Shown here piece after piece: positions 53,289 to 62,174 of a stretch of 64,000 nt of DNA. The translations under genes were made by a program, and so were the position numbers. Under the pieces are notes generated by a model, which worked only from the letters and a program-made list of their open reading frames with translations, did no database searches and had not been told where the DNA came from. This DNA comes from UBA1858 sp965262455 (GTDB lineage Bacteria > Pseudomonadota > Gammaproteobacteria > UBA4575). Numbering within the stretch: the first letter of the stretch is position 1; the number at the start of each line of letters is the position of its first letter. Location of the stretch: contig CBDHFH010000003.1 in assembly GCA_965262455.1 (NCBI GenBank), positions 124,001-188,000 on the forward strand. Direction: 5' to 3'.

Positions 53289-53651
53289 TCAAACCAGATA
53301 ATGTTTAACTGACTCTAACAGTGAATCACTATCCACTGGCTTAGTTATATATGCTTTTGCTCCTTGCCGTGCCGCCCATACTTGATCAGTCTGGTCACTC
53401 TTGGTGCTAACCATCAACACTGGAATGTTTGCCGTTTCAGGTGACTTAGTGAGAAAGCGTGTTGCCTGAAATCCATTCATGCCGGGCATCACAACATCCA
53501 TCAATATCAGGTCTGGCAAAATAGATTTCGCCAACTCAATCCCCTGCTCACCACTTTCAGCCAAACTGATTTGATAACCATTTTCCACTAACAGTGATTT
53601 CAGGTAATGTCTCTCTGTGGGTGAGTCATCTACAATTAATATATGCGCCAT
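53289..53651 (-). CDS. pilH: Response regulator PilH (CheY-like)
   Basis: This 120-residue single receiver domain has the acidic pocket in LIVDDSPTERHYL, the phospho-acceptor Asp in PDLILMDVVMPGMNG, the Thr/Ser position in LMVSTKSDQ and the conserved Lys in YITKPVDSDSL. In Pseudomonas PilH acts on pilus retraction and cAMP levels, opposite to PilG. It lies between pilG and pilI. Confidence 0.93.
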   Translation of the reverse strand: MAHILIVDDSPTERHYLKSLLVENGYQISLAESGEQGIELAKSILPDLILMDVVMPGMNGFQATRFLTKSPETANIPVLMVSTKSDQTDQVWAARQGAKAYITKPVDSDSLLESVKHYLV

Positions 53652-53682
53652 AATTAAATCTCGTTAATTACTTTCCATATGG

Positions 53683-54117
53683 TCATTCTTGCGCATAGCG
53701 ACTTACAGCTTGCAACAAGTCATCACGCGTGAACGGTTTCGTTAGATATTCCTCAGAGCCAACAATACGACCGCGTGCCTTGTCAAAAATGCTGTCTTTA
53801 CTTGTCAACATAATGACCGGTGTATCTCTGAATTGACGATTATTTTTTATTAACGTACACGTTTGATACCCATCTAAACGGGGCATCATAATGTCAACAA
53901 AAATAATATCTGGCTTATTAACTGCAATAATTGACAAGGCTTCAAAGCCATCTTCAGCAATTAATACTTCACACCCTTCTTTAGACAATAACGTTTCAGC
54001 CGATTTTCGAATGGTCTTACTGTCATCAATTATCATGACTTTCAACGATGACAAATCAACTGAATCAGAGTCATTCAGTTCAGGTGCGGAACTGTTTTCG
54101 ATATTTTGTGCTCCCAA
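53683..54117 (-). CDS. pilG: Response regulator PilG (CheY-like)
   Basis: This 144-residue receiver protein has a 25-residue N-terminal extension rich in Ser and Asp before VMIIDDSKTIRKSAETLL. The phospho-acceptor Asp is in PDIIFVDIMMPRLDGY and the Lys in YLTKPFTRDDLLQ. The start is a TTG at 54117 with GGAG seven bases upstream. PilG stimulates pilus extension. It is the first gene of the pil-chp operon and is divergent from gshB, 192 bp apart. Confidence 0.92.
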   Translation of the reverse strand: MGAQNIENSSAPELNDSDSVDLSSLKVMIIDDSKTIRKSAETLLSKEGCEVLIAEDGFEALSIIAVNKPDIIFVDIMMPRLDGYQTCTLIKNNRQFRDTPVIMLTSKDSIFDKARGRIVGSEEYLTKPFTRDDLLQAVSRYAQE

Positions 54118-54309
54118 TTTTTTTCTCCAGAGCTGTTATCCTGCAGCCCAAATCGTTTATATTGAAACAGCCAAAGTAGCGGCCACGATGCAAACGAAGA
54201 TAGTGTTATCTCTTTAAATTTACACGTTACTGAACCGGACGAAGTCTAGGTAGTCCTAGACCAATCTCAGCCGATATAACGGCAAATATGCCAGACAGAG
54301 GATCACGGT

Positions 54310-55260
54310 ATGACCGTAACAATTGCAGTAATCATGGATCCAATAGAATCCATTCTCACCTACAAAGACAGCACATTTGCGATGCTTCTAGAGGCCCAGC
54401 GTCGAACCTGGAGTATCCACTATATTTGTCCGCATAGTATATTCGTTCTGGATGGAAGGCCATTTGCTCAGACTGCATTGCTATCGGTTACGGACAGCAC
54501 TGAAAATTGGTTTCAATTAGGCGCCTATGATGAGAACGACATCACACAATTTGATGTCATCCTGATGCGTAAGGATCCACCTTTTGATATGGAGTATATC
54601 TATATCACTTATGCGTTGGAGCTGGCACAGAATCACGGCGTATGCGTGATCAATGACCCACGCGCATTACGCAACATGAATGAAAAATTCTCCATCACAA
54701 ATTTTCCGCAATGCTGTACGCCTACTCTGATCTCTAAAGATCGAGAGCAAATCAAACATTTTATTGATGATCATGAAGATGTTGTGGTGAAGCCTATGGA
54801 TTCTATGGGTGGTGAATCCATCTTCAGAATTACACCTGGAGATAACAATCGCAATTCAATCATTGATCAGATTACCTTGAAAGGTAACAAAACAATTATG
54901 GCGCAACGCTTTATCCCTGACATTACACACGGTGATAAACGCATATTACTCGTCAATGGTGAACCTGTTCCATATGCACTTGCTCGCGTGCCTGCAAAAG
55001 GTGAGTTTCGCGGCAACTTAGCAGCCGGCGGTCAAGGTCACGGAGTACCGTTAAGTGATCAAGACAGGCGGATTTGCACAGAAATTAAAACCAGTTTGAC
55101 AGAAAATGGAATATTATTCGCAGGGATAGACGTAATTGGTGATTATTTGACAGAAATCAACATCACCAGCCCTACATGTATTCGTGAACTTGATGCACAG
55201 TACAATCTTAATATTTGTGCTTCACTATTTGATCATATAGAACTGATGTTAGATACCTAA
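54310..55260 (+). CDS. gshB: Glutathione synthetase
   Basis: ATP-grasp ligase joining gamma-glutamylcysteine and glycine. The 316 residues are the usual length. Signatures: VIMDPIESILTYKDSTFAMLLEAQRR, VINDPRALRNMNEK, VVVKPMDSMGGESIFRI, IPDITHGDKRILLVNGEPV and NITSPTCIRELDAQYN. The order pilG-divergent-gshB-tonB-algH-ruvX is as in P. aeruginosa. Confidence 0.97.
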   Translation: MTVTIAVIMDPIESILTYKDSTFAMLLEAQRRTWSIHYICPHSIFVLDGRPFAQTALLSVTDSTENWFQLGAYDENDITQFDVILMRKDPPFDMEYIYITYALELAQNHGVCVINDPRALRNMNEKFSITNFPQCCTPTLISKDREQIKHFIDDHEDVVVKPMDSMGGESIFRITPGDNNRNSIIDQITLKGNKTIMAQRFIPDITHGDKRILLVNGEPVPYALARVPAKGEFRGNLAAGGQGHGVPLSDQDRRICTEIKTSLTENGILFAGIDVIGDYLTEINITSPTCIRELDAQYNLNICASLFDHIELMLDT

Positions 55261-55278
55261 TCGACGACCCATTCACTT

Positions 55279-56148
55279 ATGACAACAGCTATCGCCGTAC
55301 CTAAAGTTTCTTCCAATGACAGAATTAGCTTTACGTTTCTTCTGGCCCTTGCGATGCATGCTCTCATCATACTGGGTGTGGGATTTGAGTTAATCAAAAG
55401 TCATAGCGCGCCACCTTCAACGATTGAAGTCATACTGACTAAAACACAAAACATCGAGGCACCTGACGATGCGCAAGTGATTGCTGAGCACAACCAGATA
55501 CAAAGCGGTAGTGTGGACTTTGATGCACGCCCAACATCACCCTCTGTCACGAATCAGTCGTTTCAGGGCAGCCAACAAGATAATGCTCAAGCCACGCAGA
55601 AGAATTCAACGCGTGTCCCTGAGAATCCACTCACACTTCATCATAATGATCCCGATAGCGATAAACTTGCGCGCGATACTCCAACCGAAGAACAACTTAA
55701 AGTTGAACAAAATGAATTACGAAAAAATCAGCAAAATGTTGCTCAGCTAATATCAGAATTAAGTCGTGAAAAACAACTATATGCTAAACGACCGCGTATA
55801 AATCATATTGATACACTCAGCGCTAAGTCCTCTGTTGAGGCAAAATATATTAAAGACTGGGTACAGAAAGTAGAAATTGTTGGTAATATTAATTATCCAG
55901 ATAAAGCGAAACGCAAGAAATTATCAGGTACACTTATTTTGAGTGTATTAGTCAATCATGACGGAAGTGTAATTTCATCAATTATGCAACAAACATCTGG
56001 GCAAAAACTATTAGACGAATCTGCCATGAAGGTTGTCAAACTCGCAGCACCATTTAAACAATTTCCTCTCGAAATGCGTGAAGAATATGATCAGCTTATG
56101 ATTACACGCACCTGGATTTATCACAGCGACAGTTTCTCTACTCAATAA
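55279..56148 (+). CDS. TonB-family energy transducer (TonB3-like)
   Basis: This 289-residue protein has one N-terminal membrane helix (LLALAMHALIILGVGFELI, about 14-36), a long hydrophilic, Gln/Asn-rich spacer without the classic Pro-Lys/Pro-Glu repeat, a coiled-coil segment (about 134-170) and a C-terminal TonB domain (INYPDKAKRKKLSGTLILSVLVNHDGSV). No exbB or exbD is beside it. The P. aeruginosa gene in the same place, tonB3, is needed for twitching motility, so a role in pilus function rather than iron uptake is the leading guess. Confidence 0.87.
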   Translation: MTTAIAVPKVSSNDRISFTFLLALAMHALIILGVGFELIKSHSAPPSTIEVILTKTQNIEAPDDAQVIAEHNQIQSGSVDFDARPTSPSVTNQSFQGSQQDNAQATQKNSTRVPENPLTLHHNDPDSDKLARDTPTEEQLKVEQNELRKNQQNVAQLISELSREKQLYAKRPRINHIDTLSAKSSVEAKYIKDWVQKVEIVGNINYPDKAKRKKLSGTLILSVLVNHDGSVISSIMQQTSGQKLLDESAMKVVKLAAPFKQFPLEMREEYDQLMITRTWIYHSDSFSTQ

Positions 56149-56151
56149 CTC

Positions 56152-56721
56152 GTGTCACAGTCTAATTCATCACTACGTTCGCAAATTCTCATTGCCATGC
56201 CAACGTTACATGATCCAAATTTCACTAAAACGTTAACGCTGATTTGTGACTACTCTCCTGAGCATGGCGCGATGGGTATTATTCTCAATCAACCAACATC
56301 ATTGAGTATTTATGAGTTACTTAATATCGAACCCACTAGCGTCAACCAAGAGTTACTTTCCTCGGTGCGCATTCATTCAGGTGGACCGGTAGACACTGAT
56401 CATGGTTTTATTCTACATGATGGGCAAAACCAATATGATTCATCGATTGAAATCACACACAATCTCTACCTGACAACTTCTACAGATATACTAGAGGATA
56501 TTGCACAAGGCACAGGGCCAAGCAACAGGTTAATTGTATTAGGATATGCCGGATGGTCACCTGGTCAACTGGAAGCCGAAATATCTGCTAATGCCTGGTT
56601 ATGTGTTGATTACCAGCATCAGCTCGTATTTTCTACGCCGCCTGAACAACAATGGTTAAGCGCAGGAAATATGTTAGGCGTCGACTTGAACTTAATGAGT
56701 AGTCAAGCGGGACATGCCTGA
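56152..56721 (+). CDS. algH: UPF0301 family protein YqgE/AlgH
   Basis: This 189-residue protein has the YqgE/AlgH pattern: LIAMPTLHDPNFTKTLTLICDYSPEHGAMGIILNQPTSLSI, IHSGGPVDTDHGFILHDG and LIVLGYAGWSPGQLEAEIS. The start is GTG, three bases after the tonB stop. In Pseudomonas AlgH affects alginate and other regulation; its biochemical role is unknown. It overlaps ruvX by 8 bp. Confidence 0.93.
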   Translation: MSQSNSSLRSQILIAMPTLHDPNFTKTLTLICDYSPEHGAMGIILNQPTSLSIYELLNIEPTSVNQELLSSVRIHSGGPVDTDHGFILHDGQNQYDSSIEITHNLYLTTSTDILEDIAQGTGPSNRLIVLGYAGWSPGQLEAEISANAWLCVDYQHQLVFSTPPEQQWLSAGNMLGVDLNLMSSQAGHA

Positions 56722-57157
56722 GCAACGTCCGCTTAATCAAACATATATTGCTTTCGATTATGGAGAACAGCGCACTGGTGTCGCTATAGGCCAGAGTATA
56801 ACGCGTACCGCCACCCCATTAACGACGCTGATCAGTAACAAGCAAAAGACGAATTGGTCTGAAATAGAAAAACTTCTACACGAATGGCAACCCAATGAGA
56901 TAATTGTTGGCATCCCTGAAGACAGCGAGAAAAATAAGTCATTACGCAAAAAAATAATGCGTTTTTGTCGTGAACTATCCCAAATAAGCCATTTACCTAT
57001 CTCTATGCACGATGAGACACTCACCTCTGATGAGGCATACCAACAATTAAAGGCACGTCGTCAGCGAATGAACAGCAAAATCGACAAGCAAGACATTGAT
57101 CAGCTTGCAGCAGCGCTTTTGTTGGAGTCATGGATGAATGTTAACCTAACACTATGA
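56714..57157 (+). CDS. ruvX: RuvX/YqgF family Holliday junction resolvase-like protein
   Basis: This 147-residue RNase H-fold protein has the acidic active-site residues in TYIAFDYGEQRTGVAIGQS, IIVGIPED, MHDETLTSDEA and KIDKQDIDQLAAALLLESW (four conserved acidic sites). It is implicated in 16S pre-rRNA 5'-end processing. It overlaps algH upstream by 8 bp and pyrR downstream by 4 bp. Confidence 0.95.
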   Translation: MPEQRPLNQTYIAFDYGEQRTGVAIGQSITRTATPLTTLISNKQKTNWSEIEKLLHEWQPNEIIVGIPEDSEKNKSLRKKIMRFCRELSQISHLPISMHDETLTSDEAYQQLKARRQRMNSKIDKQDIDQLAAALLLESWMNVNLTL

Positions 57158-57660
57158 ATATTGATGATGTAGATGCGCTGCTTAGCGGCATAACCCAACA
57201 AACCCAAGCGCTCGTTTCTTCTCTAGATGATCCGCAACCATTAATGGTAGGTATTCGCACCGGCGGCATATGGATTGCGGAACGTTTGCATCATGCACTC
57301 GCATTGAATAAGCCTATCGGCGTATTGGATATTTCATTCTATCGAGATGATTTCAGCCGTCTTGGGTTAAATCCAGAAGTCAAACCCTCTAATATTCCCC
57401 TCGACATTACCAATGAACATATTATTTTGGTCGATGATGTCTTACACACTGGACGAACTATCCGTGCTGCCATGAATGAGCTGTTTGATTACGGTCGCCC
57501 TGCAAGTGTTCAATTAGTGGTGCTGATTGATCGCGGCGGGCGTGAGCTGCCCATTGATGCAAAGGTTGTGGGTAAAAAAATTGACCTGGACCCTGATCAA
57601 CATGTAAAACTGTTAGGCCCCAAGCCTTTGAAACTCGAAATAATTACAGCGAAAACATAG
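57154..57660 (+). CDS. pyrR: Bifunctional uracil phosphoribosyltransferase / pyr regulator PyrR
   Basis: This 168-residue PRTase-fold protein has the PRPP loop IILVDDVLHTGRTIRAAMNEL and VGIRTGGIWIAERL. PyrR in Bacillus binds mRNA to attenuate the pyr operon. In Pseudomonas-like bacteria PyrR lies upstream of pyrB-pyrC' but is better seen as a UPRTase with a less clear regulatory role. I see no attenuator or antiterminator hairpin in the 22 bp before pyrB. Confidence 0.93.
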   Translation: MNIDDVDALLSGITQQTQALVSSLDDPQPLMVGIRTGGIWIAERLHHALALNKPIGVLDISFYRDDFSRLGLNPEVKPSNIPLDITNEHIILVDDVLHTGRTIRAAMNELFDYGRPASVQLVVLIDRGGRELPIDAKVVGKKIDLDPDQHVKLLGPKPLKLEIITAKT

Positions 57661-57682
57661 AATTCTCAACGACTAGAACCGA

Positions 57683-58603
57683 ATGCAACATTTTCTAACA
57701 ACTGAATCACTTACTAAAGATCAGTTGACCACTATTCTAGATACTGCTGAATCGTTCATTAATGCCGACGGCAAGACTGTAAAAAAAGTCCCTTTACTGC
57801 GCGGCAAAACGATCGTTAATTTATTTTTCGAAGCCAGTACGCGCACACGCAGTACTTTTGAACTGGCCGCCAAGCGCTTATCAGCAGACATCCTAAATAT
57901 TAATATTAATGCTTCTGCCACCGTCAAAGGTGAAAGCCTGCTTGATACATTACGTAATCTAGAAGCCATGCATGTGGATATGTTTATTATCCGCCATCAA
58001 GATAGTGGTGCAGCAGAATTTCTGTCCCACCATATTTCACCCAATATTAGCGTTATTAATGCTGGTGACGGCCGCCATGCACACCCCACTCAAGCCATGC
58101 TTGATATGTACACTATTCGTAAAGAAAAAGGCGCATTTGAAAATTTAACCATTGCTATTGTGGGTGACTTACTTCATTCGCGCGTTGCACGTTCGCAAAT
58201 TCATGCATTAAGAACATTGGGTGCCAAAGAGATTCGAGTCATTGCACCGCGTACCATATTACCCGCACGCATTGAAAGTTTAGGTGTAAAAGTGTTTCAT
58301 CGTATTGAGCAAGGACTCAAAGATGTTGATGTCATCATTATGTTGCGCTTGCAAAAAGAGCGCATGCAAGGCGCACTTTTGCCCAGTGAACATGAATATT
58401 TTCATTTATTTGGATTAAATCAGGAGCGTTTAACTTTAGCCTCACGCGATGCCATTGTCATGCATCCTGGACCTATTAATCGCGGGGTAGAAATCAGTTC
58501 CGAAGTTGCTGATGGCAATCAATCTGTCATCCTCGAGCAAGTCTCTTACGGCATTGCTGTGCGTATGGCAATAATGTCAATGCTGGCGGGCAGTGCATCA
58601 TGA
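57683..58603 (+). CDS. pyrB: Aspartate carbamoyltransferase catalytic subunit
   Basis: Second step of pyrimidine synthesis, 306 residues. Carbamoyl-phosphate motif: NLFFEASTRTRSTFELAAKRLSAD (S-T-R-T-R); other sites RHQDSGAAEF, HPTQAMLDMYTI and MHPGPINRGVEI. Not followed by pyrI; instead pyrC' overlaps it by 4 bp (ATGA), as in Pseudomonas, where the two proteins form a dodecamer. Confidence 0.97.
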   Translation: MQHFLTTESLTKDQLTTILDTAESFINADGKTVKKVPLLRGKTIVNLFFEASTRTRSTFELAAKRLSADILNININASATVKGESLLDTLRNLEAMHVDMFIIRHQDSGAAEFLSHHISPNISVINAGDGRHAHPTQAMLDMYTIRKEKGAFENLTIAIVGDLLHSRVARSQIHALRTLGAKEIRVIAPRTILPARIESLGVKVFHRIEQGLKDVDVIIMLRLQKERMQGALLPSEHEYFHLFGLNQERLTLASRDAIVMHPGPINRGVEISSEVADGNQSVILEQVSYGIAVRMAIMSMLAGSAS

Positions 58604-59880
58604 AGATAGAAATAACAAATGCCCACATTGTTGATCCTGCCAATCAAATTAATCAGGTTATAAATTTATATATTCATGACCACACTGTCGCTGCCATTGG
58701 TAATGCGCCTGATGGCTGGCATGCAGAGCAAACAATAGATGCAAAAGGGTGTTATTTATTTCCTGGAATCGTTGATATCGCTACTCGTTTACGCGAACCT
58801 GGGCTGGAACATAAAGCCACTATTGCTAGCGAAACTTATGCCGCGGTGAGTAGTGGTATTACATCTGTCGTCTGCTTACCGGACACCGAACCCACCATCG
58901 ATACCCCGGCTGAAGTTGAATTAATACAGCAACGTGCGCATGCAGCAGGGCATTGTCGTGTGTATGTGATTGGCGCTCTAACAACCAAGTTGGCAGGGAA
59001 TATGTTAAGCGAGATGGCCGCATTAAAAGAGGCTGGCGTGGTAGGAGTAAGTAACGTATTACATCCGATGGCAAATAATTTAGTGCTACGTCGTGCAATG
59101 GAATATGCATCGAGCCAGGACCTTACTTTATTTTACCACCCCATGGATCATGACCTGGCTGCAAATGGATGTGTACATGAAGGCATGTTTGCCACTCGCA
59201 CAGGACTCGCAGGAATCCCAACAGCGGCGGAAACAGCCGCGGTAGGCTCATGTCTGGCTATGATTGAACAAACGGGCGTGCGTGTGCATTTTTGTCGCCT
59301 ATCGACACAACGCGCACTGCAGATGCTTGAGCGAGCCAAGTTTGATGGCGCACCTATCAGCGCAGACATCTGCGCACATCAATTATTTTTAAGTGATCAT
59401 GACATTGTTGGCTTCGATAGTAATTATCATGTCATTCCACCGTTACGCAGTCATATCGATATTGGTGGATTAAGGCTTCGCTTGACGAGTGATATCATTG
59501 TCAGCATATGCTCTGATCACCAGCCGCATGAACGTGATGCCAAGCTAGCCCCATTCGCATCCACCGAGGCCGGCATATCTGCCCTGGAAACCTTGTTGCC
59601 ACTGGCGCTGCAGTTAGTCAAAGATGAAGTCTCCTCTTTAGCCGAGATTATTTCGTTACTGACCGTCAAGCCTGCCGCATTACTTAATATTCCTGCTGGG
59701 ACTCTCACGCCAGGGTGCAATGCAGACTTGTGTATATGTGATCCGAGTGTGGAGTGGAAACTCACTGCTGACACCATGCATAGTCATGGCAAAAACTCAC
59801 CGTTTTTAAATAGAACGCTTAAAGGCAAAGTGACCCACACATTTGTCAATGGAAAACTTGTATATCAACATCAATCATGA
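58600..59880 (+). CDS. pyrC': Dihydroorotase-like protein PyrC' (probably inactive)
   Basis: This 426-residue amidohydrolase-fold protein is like type I dihydroorotase. The metal-binding HxH of active enzymes is replaced: DIATRLREPG has Ala and Arg at residues 61 and 63. The Asp/Lys-carboxylate loop (GVVGVSNVLHP) and the His of the later HxS site (VHFCRLST) are also altered, although HPMDH and ICSDHQPH remain. In Pseudomonas the corresponding protein has no activity but is needed for assembly of ATCase with PyrB. A true dihydroorotase must be encoded elsewhere. Confidence 0.93.
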   Translation: MKIEITNAHIVDPANQINQVINLYIHDHTVAAIGNAPDGWHAEQTIDAKGCYLFPGIVDIATRLREPGLEHKATIASETYAAVSSGITSVVCLPDTEPTIDTPAEVELIQQRAHAAGHCRVYVIGALTTKLAGNMLSEMAALKEAGVVGVSNVLHPMANNLVLRRAMEYASSQDLTLFYHPMDHDLAANGCVHEGMFATRTGLAGIPTAAETAAVGSCLAMIEQTGVRVHFCRLSTQRALQMLERAKFDGAPISADICAHQLFLSDHDIVGFDSNYHVIPPLRSHIDIGGLRLRLTSDIIVSICSDHQPHERDAKLAPFASTEAGISALETLLPLALQLVKDEVSSLAEIISLLTVKPAALLNIPAGTLTPGCNADLCICDPSVEWKLTADTMHSHGKNSPFLNRTLKGKVTHTFVNGKLVYQHQS

Positions 59881-60749
59881 CTGAAGCCACTATTTTTACT
59901 GAACATGCACGGGTGCTGGCGCATGACTCATTGCCTGCCGCACAGTACCTACTTAGACTCGAATCCCCTCAATGTGCACGTCATGTGCAACCGGGTAATT
60001 TTATTCATTTAAGTTGCGGCCAAGAAAAATTTCGCTTGAAGCGCCCATTCTCAGTATTAAGATCCAATCCAGATCAAGGTTGGATCGAAGTGCTATATAA
60101 AGTTGTCGGTTCAGGCACGACAGACTTAAGCCAAGTAAAAATAGATGACTCTCTGCACTGTATGGGGCCAATAGGCAACAGCTTTACATTGTCACCAACC
60201 ACCAAGCGCCCTTTATTATTAGGCGGCGGCGTAGGCATACCTCCAATTCTTTTCTATGCAGAGCAGTTAAAAAAACAATCTCACCTGACACCAATGGTGA
60301 TTATGGGATCAGAAATACCTTTCCCATTTAAAACGCAACCCTCCAAGCTAATTGTTAATGGCATGCCCAGTCATGTGATTGCTGCGATGACATTATTAGA
60401 GGACTTAAACATTCCTTCGCGCTTGACCAGTAAGCAAGGTTACTCAGGATGCTTCGACGGTTATATCCATGAGCTCGCCAAGTTATGGTTGCAGGAGTTA
60501 TCAGATCAACAACGCTCAGAGGTCGAGATCTTTACTTGTGGCCCGACATTAATGCTCAAAGCTGTGGCCGAACTCAGTCGAGACTTTTCGTTACCATGTC
60601 AGCTGTCATTAGAAGAGTATATGGCATGCGCGGTAGGTGGCTGCGCTGGTTGCACCGTGAAAATAACCAACCCTGATGGGCAACAACAAATGAAACGGGT
60701 ATGTGTCGATGGCCCAATATTCAGTGCGCAATCAGTCTACCCTGTTTAA
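59877..60749 (+). CDS. PyrK-like dihydroorotate dehydrogenase electron transfer subunit
   Basis: This 290-residue flavoprotein resembles PyrK. FAD-binding is shown by LKRPFSVLR, the NAD-binding domain by LLLGGGVGIPPILFYAEQL and EIFTCGPTLMLKAVAELS, and a C-terminal [2Fe-2S] site by EEYMACAVGGCAGCTVKI together with a later Cys in MKRVCVDGPIF. PyrK pairs with class 1B PyrD to pass electrons to NAD. No pyrD lies beside it. It overlaps pyrC' by 4 bp, so it belongs to the pyr operon. Confidence 0.88.
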   Translation: MTEATIFTEHARVLAHDSLPAAQYLLRLESPQCARHVQPGNFIHLSCGQEKFRLKRPFSVLRSNPDQGWIEVLYKVVGSGTTDLSQVKIDDSLHCMGPIGNSFTLSPTTKRPLLLGGGVGIPPILFYAEQLKKQSHLTPMVIMGSEIPFPFKTQPSKLIVNGMPSHVIAAMTLLEDLNIPSRLTSKQGYSGCFDGYIHELAKLWLQELSDQQRSEVEIFTCGPTLMLKAVAELSRDFSLPCQLSLEEYMACAVGGCAGCTVKITNPDGQQQMKRVCVDGPIFSAQSVYPV

Positions 60750-60814
60750 CTAGTAATTCATCGTTGGTAGCAAATTCTGCGATCAAGCCGGAGAATTATT
60801 GAAAAAGCTTTGGT

Positions 60815-62152
60815 TTAATTTTTCGCTGGCTTATCGTCACTGAACATAGACTTAACTGAATCGAAAAACCCATCATCGTCATCATCTTCAATCACATCAA
60901 CATTTAGATCGTGATCTAAACTGACCTCATCGAATGACTTTAATTCTTCACCCCCATCTTCTGCTTGCAACTCGCTTAAATCTGGTAATGGTGTAGATAG
61001 TGTAGGTGGATTGGAATCTAAATCATCGTTACTGACTTCAATGTTAGCATTATTTAATTCTAGCTCATCATCTCTTTCGCCGACGCTTTTTACCCCGCCA
61101 CCAAAATTAATTTGCCATTCGAGATTACTTCGTGAATCAGCAAAGTTAAGTGCATCGTTCATGGTAATCTTTTCTTCTTTGTACAAATCATGCAGACATT
61201 GATCAAAGGTTTGCATGCCGGCAGCAGCACCCTTCTCCATGACATCTTTAATTTCACCAAAGTTACCCTTACGAACCAACTCAGAGATGTAAGGCGTATT
61301 AATCAGAACCTCTACCGCGGGCATACGACCACCATCAGTGGATGGCACCAATCGTTGTGAAATAATGCCGGCTAAATTTAACGATAAATCCATTAAAATT
61401 TGATTGCGTGCATCGGTAGGGAAGAAGTTAATCACGCGATCTAACGCCTGGTTCGCATTCACCGCGTGCAGTGTGGACAAACATAGATGTCCGGTATCTG
61501 CATACGACATAGCAGCTTCCATGGTAAGACGATCACGCACCTCACCAATCATTATTACATCGGGTGCTTCACGCATAGCTTCGCGCAAGGCATTATCATA
61601 TGACAAAGTATCTAGACCAACTTCACGTTGACCAATAATGGATTTTTTATGGGTAAATATATATTCAATAGGGTCTTCGATGGTAAGGATATGACCACTT
61701 TGCTGCGTATTTCGATGCTCTATCATTGAAGCAAGCGATGTGGATTTACCTGACCCGGTGGAACCCACTACCAGTATCAGCCCGTTTTGTTTCATTACCA
61801 AAGTACGTAGAATTTCAGGCAACCCTAGCTTGTCTAATGAGGGGATTTCATGCTTGATATAACGAATAACTAATGAAACCTCACCGCGTTGATAATAGAT
61901 ATTGACACGGTAGCGTCCCCCACCAATGATTGAAATACCCAAGTTCATTTCCTTGGTCAACTCAAATTCTTTTATCTGTTGATCACTCATGATTTCATAA
62001 GCAATCTTCTTTGCGGTGCCGGGTTGTAATGGGCTCTTGGAGACTTTTTGAGTTAACCCATTTAACTTCATGCACACAGGTGCACCGGTGGTAAAAAATA
62101 AATCAGACGCAGCCTTTTCGGCCATGAGTTTTAAATAAGGACTAATTGTCAT
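60815..62152 (-). CDS. PilT/PilU-family retraction ATPase with acidic C-terminal tail
   Basis: This 445-residue secretion-type ATPase has Walker A GSTGSGKSTSLASM (130-143), Asp box LTIEDPIEYIF (157), Walker B PDVIMIGEVRDR (198-208), and His box TGHLCLSTLHA (220-230). The ATPase fold ends near residue 350. An extension of about 90 residues, rich in Asp and Glu, follows, ending in DDDDDGFFDSVKSMFSDD. PilU of Pseudomonas has 382 residues without this tail. It is the third of three genes (pilT-pilU-pilU2) on the minus strand; no recognised terminator separates it from the convergent pyr operon. Confidence 0.92.
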   Translation of the reverse strand: MTISPYLKLMAEKAASDLFFTTGAPVCMKLNGLTQKVSKSPLQPGTAKKIAYEIMSDQQIKEFELTKEMNLGISIIGGGRYRVNIYYQRGEVSLVIRYIKHEIPSLDKLGLPEILRTLVMKQNGLILVVGSTGSGKSTSLASMIEHRNTQQSGHILTIEDPIEYIFTHKKSIIGQREVGLDTLSYDNALREAMREAPDVIMIGEVRDRLTMEAAMSYADTGHLCLSTLHAVNANQALDRVINFFPTDARNQILMDLSLNLAGIISQRLVPSTDGGRMPAVEVLINTPYISELVRKGNFGEIKDVMEKGAAAGMQTFDQCLHDLYKEEKITMNDALNFADSRSNLEWQINFGGGVKSVGERDDELELNNANIEVSNDDLDSNPPTLSTPLPDLSELQAEDGGEELKSFDEVSLDHDLNVDVIEDDDDDGFFDSVKSMFSDDKPAKN

Positions 62153-62174
62153 AAGTGCAAACTTTGTGAGTTAT

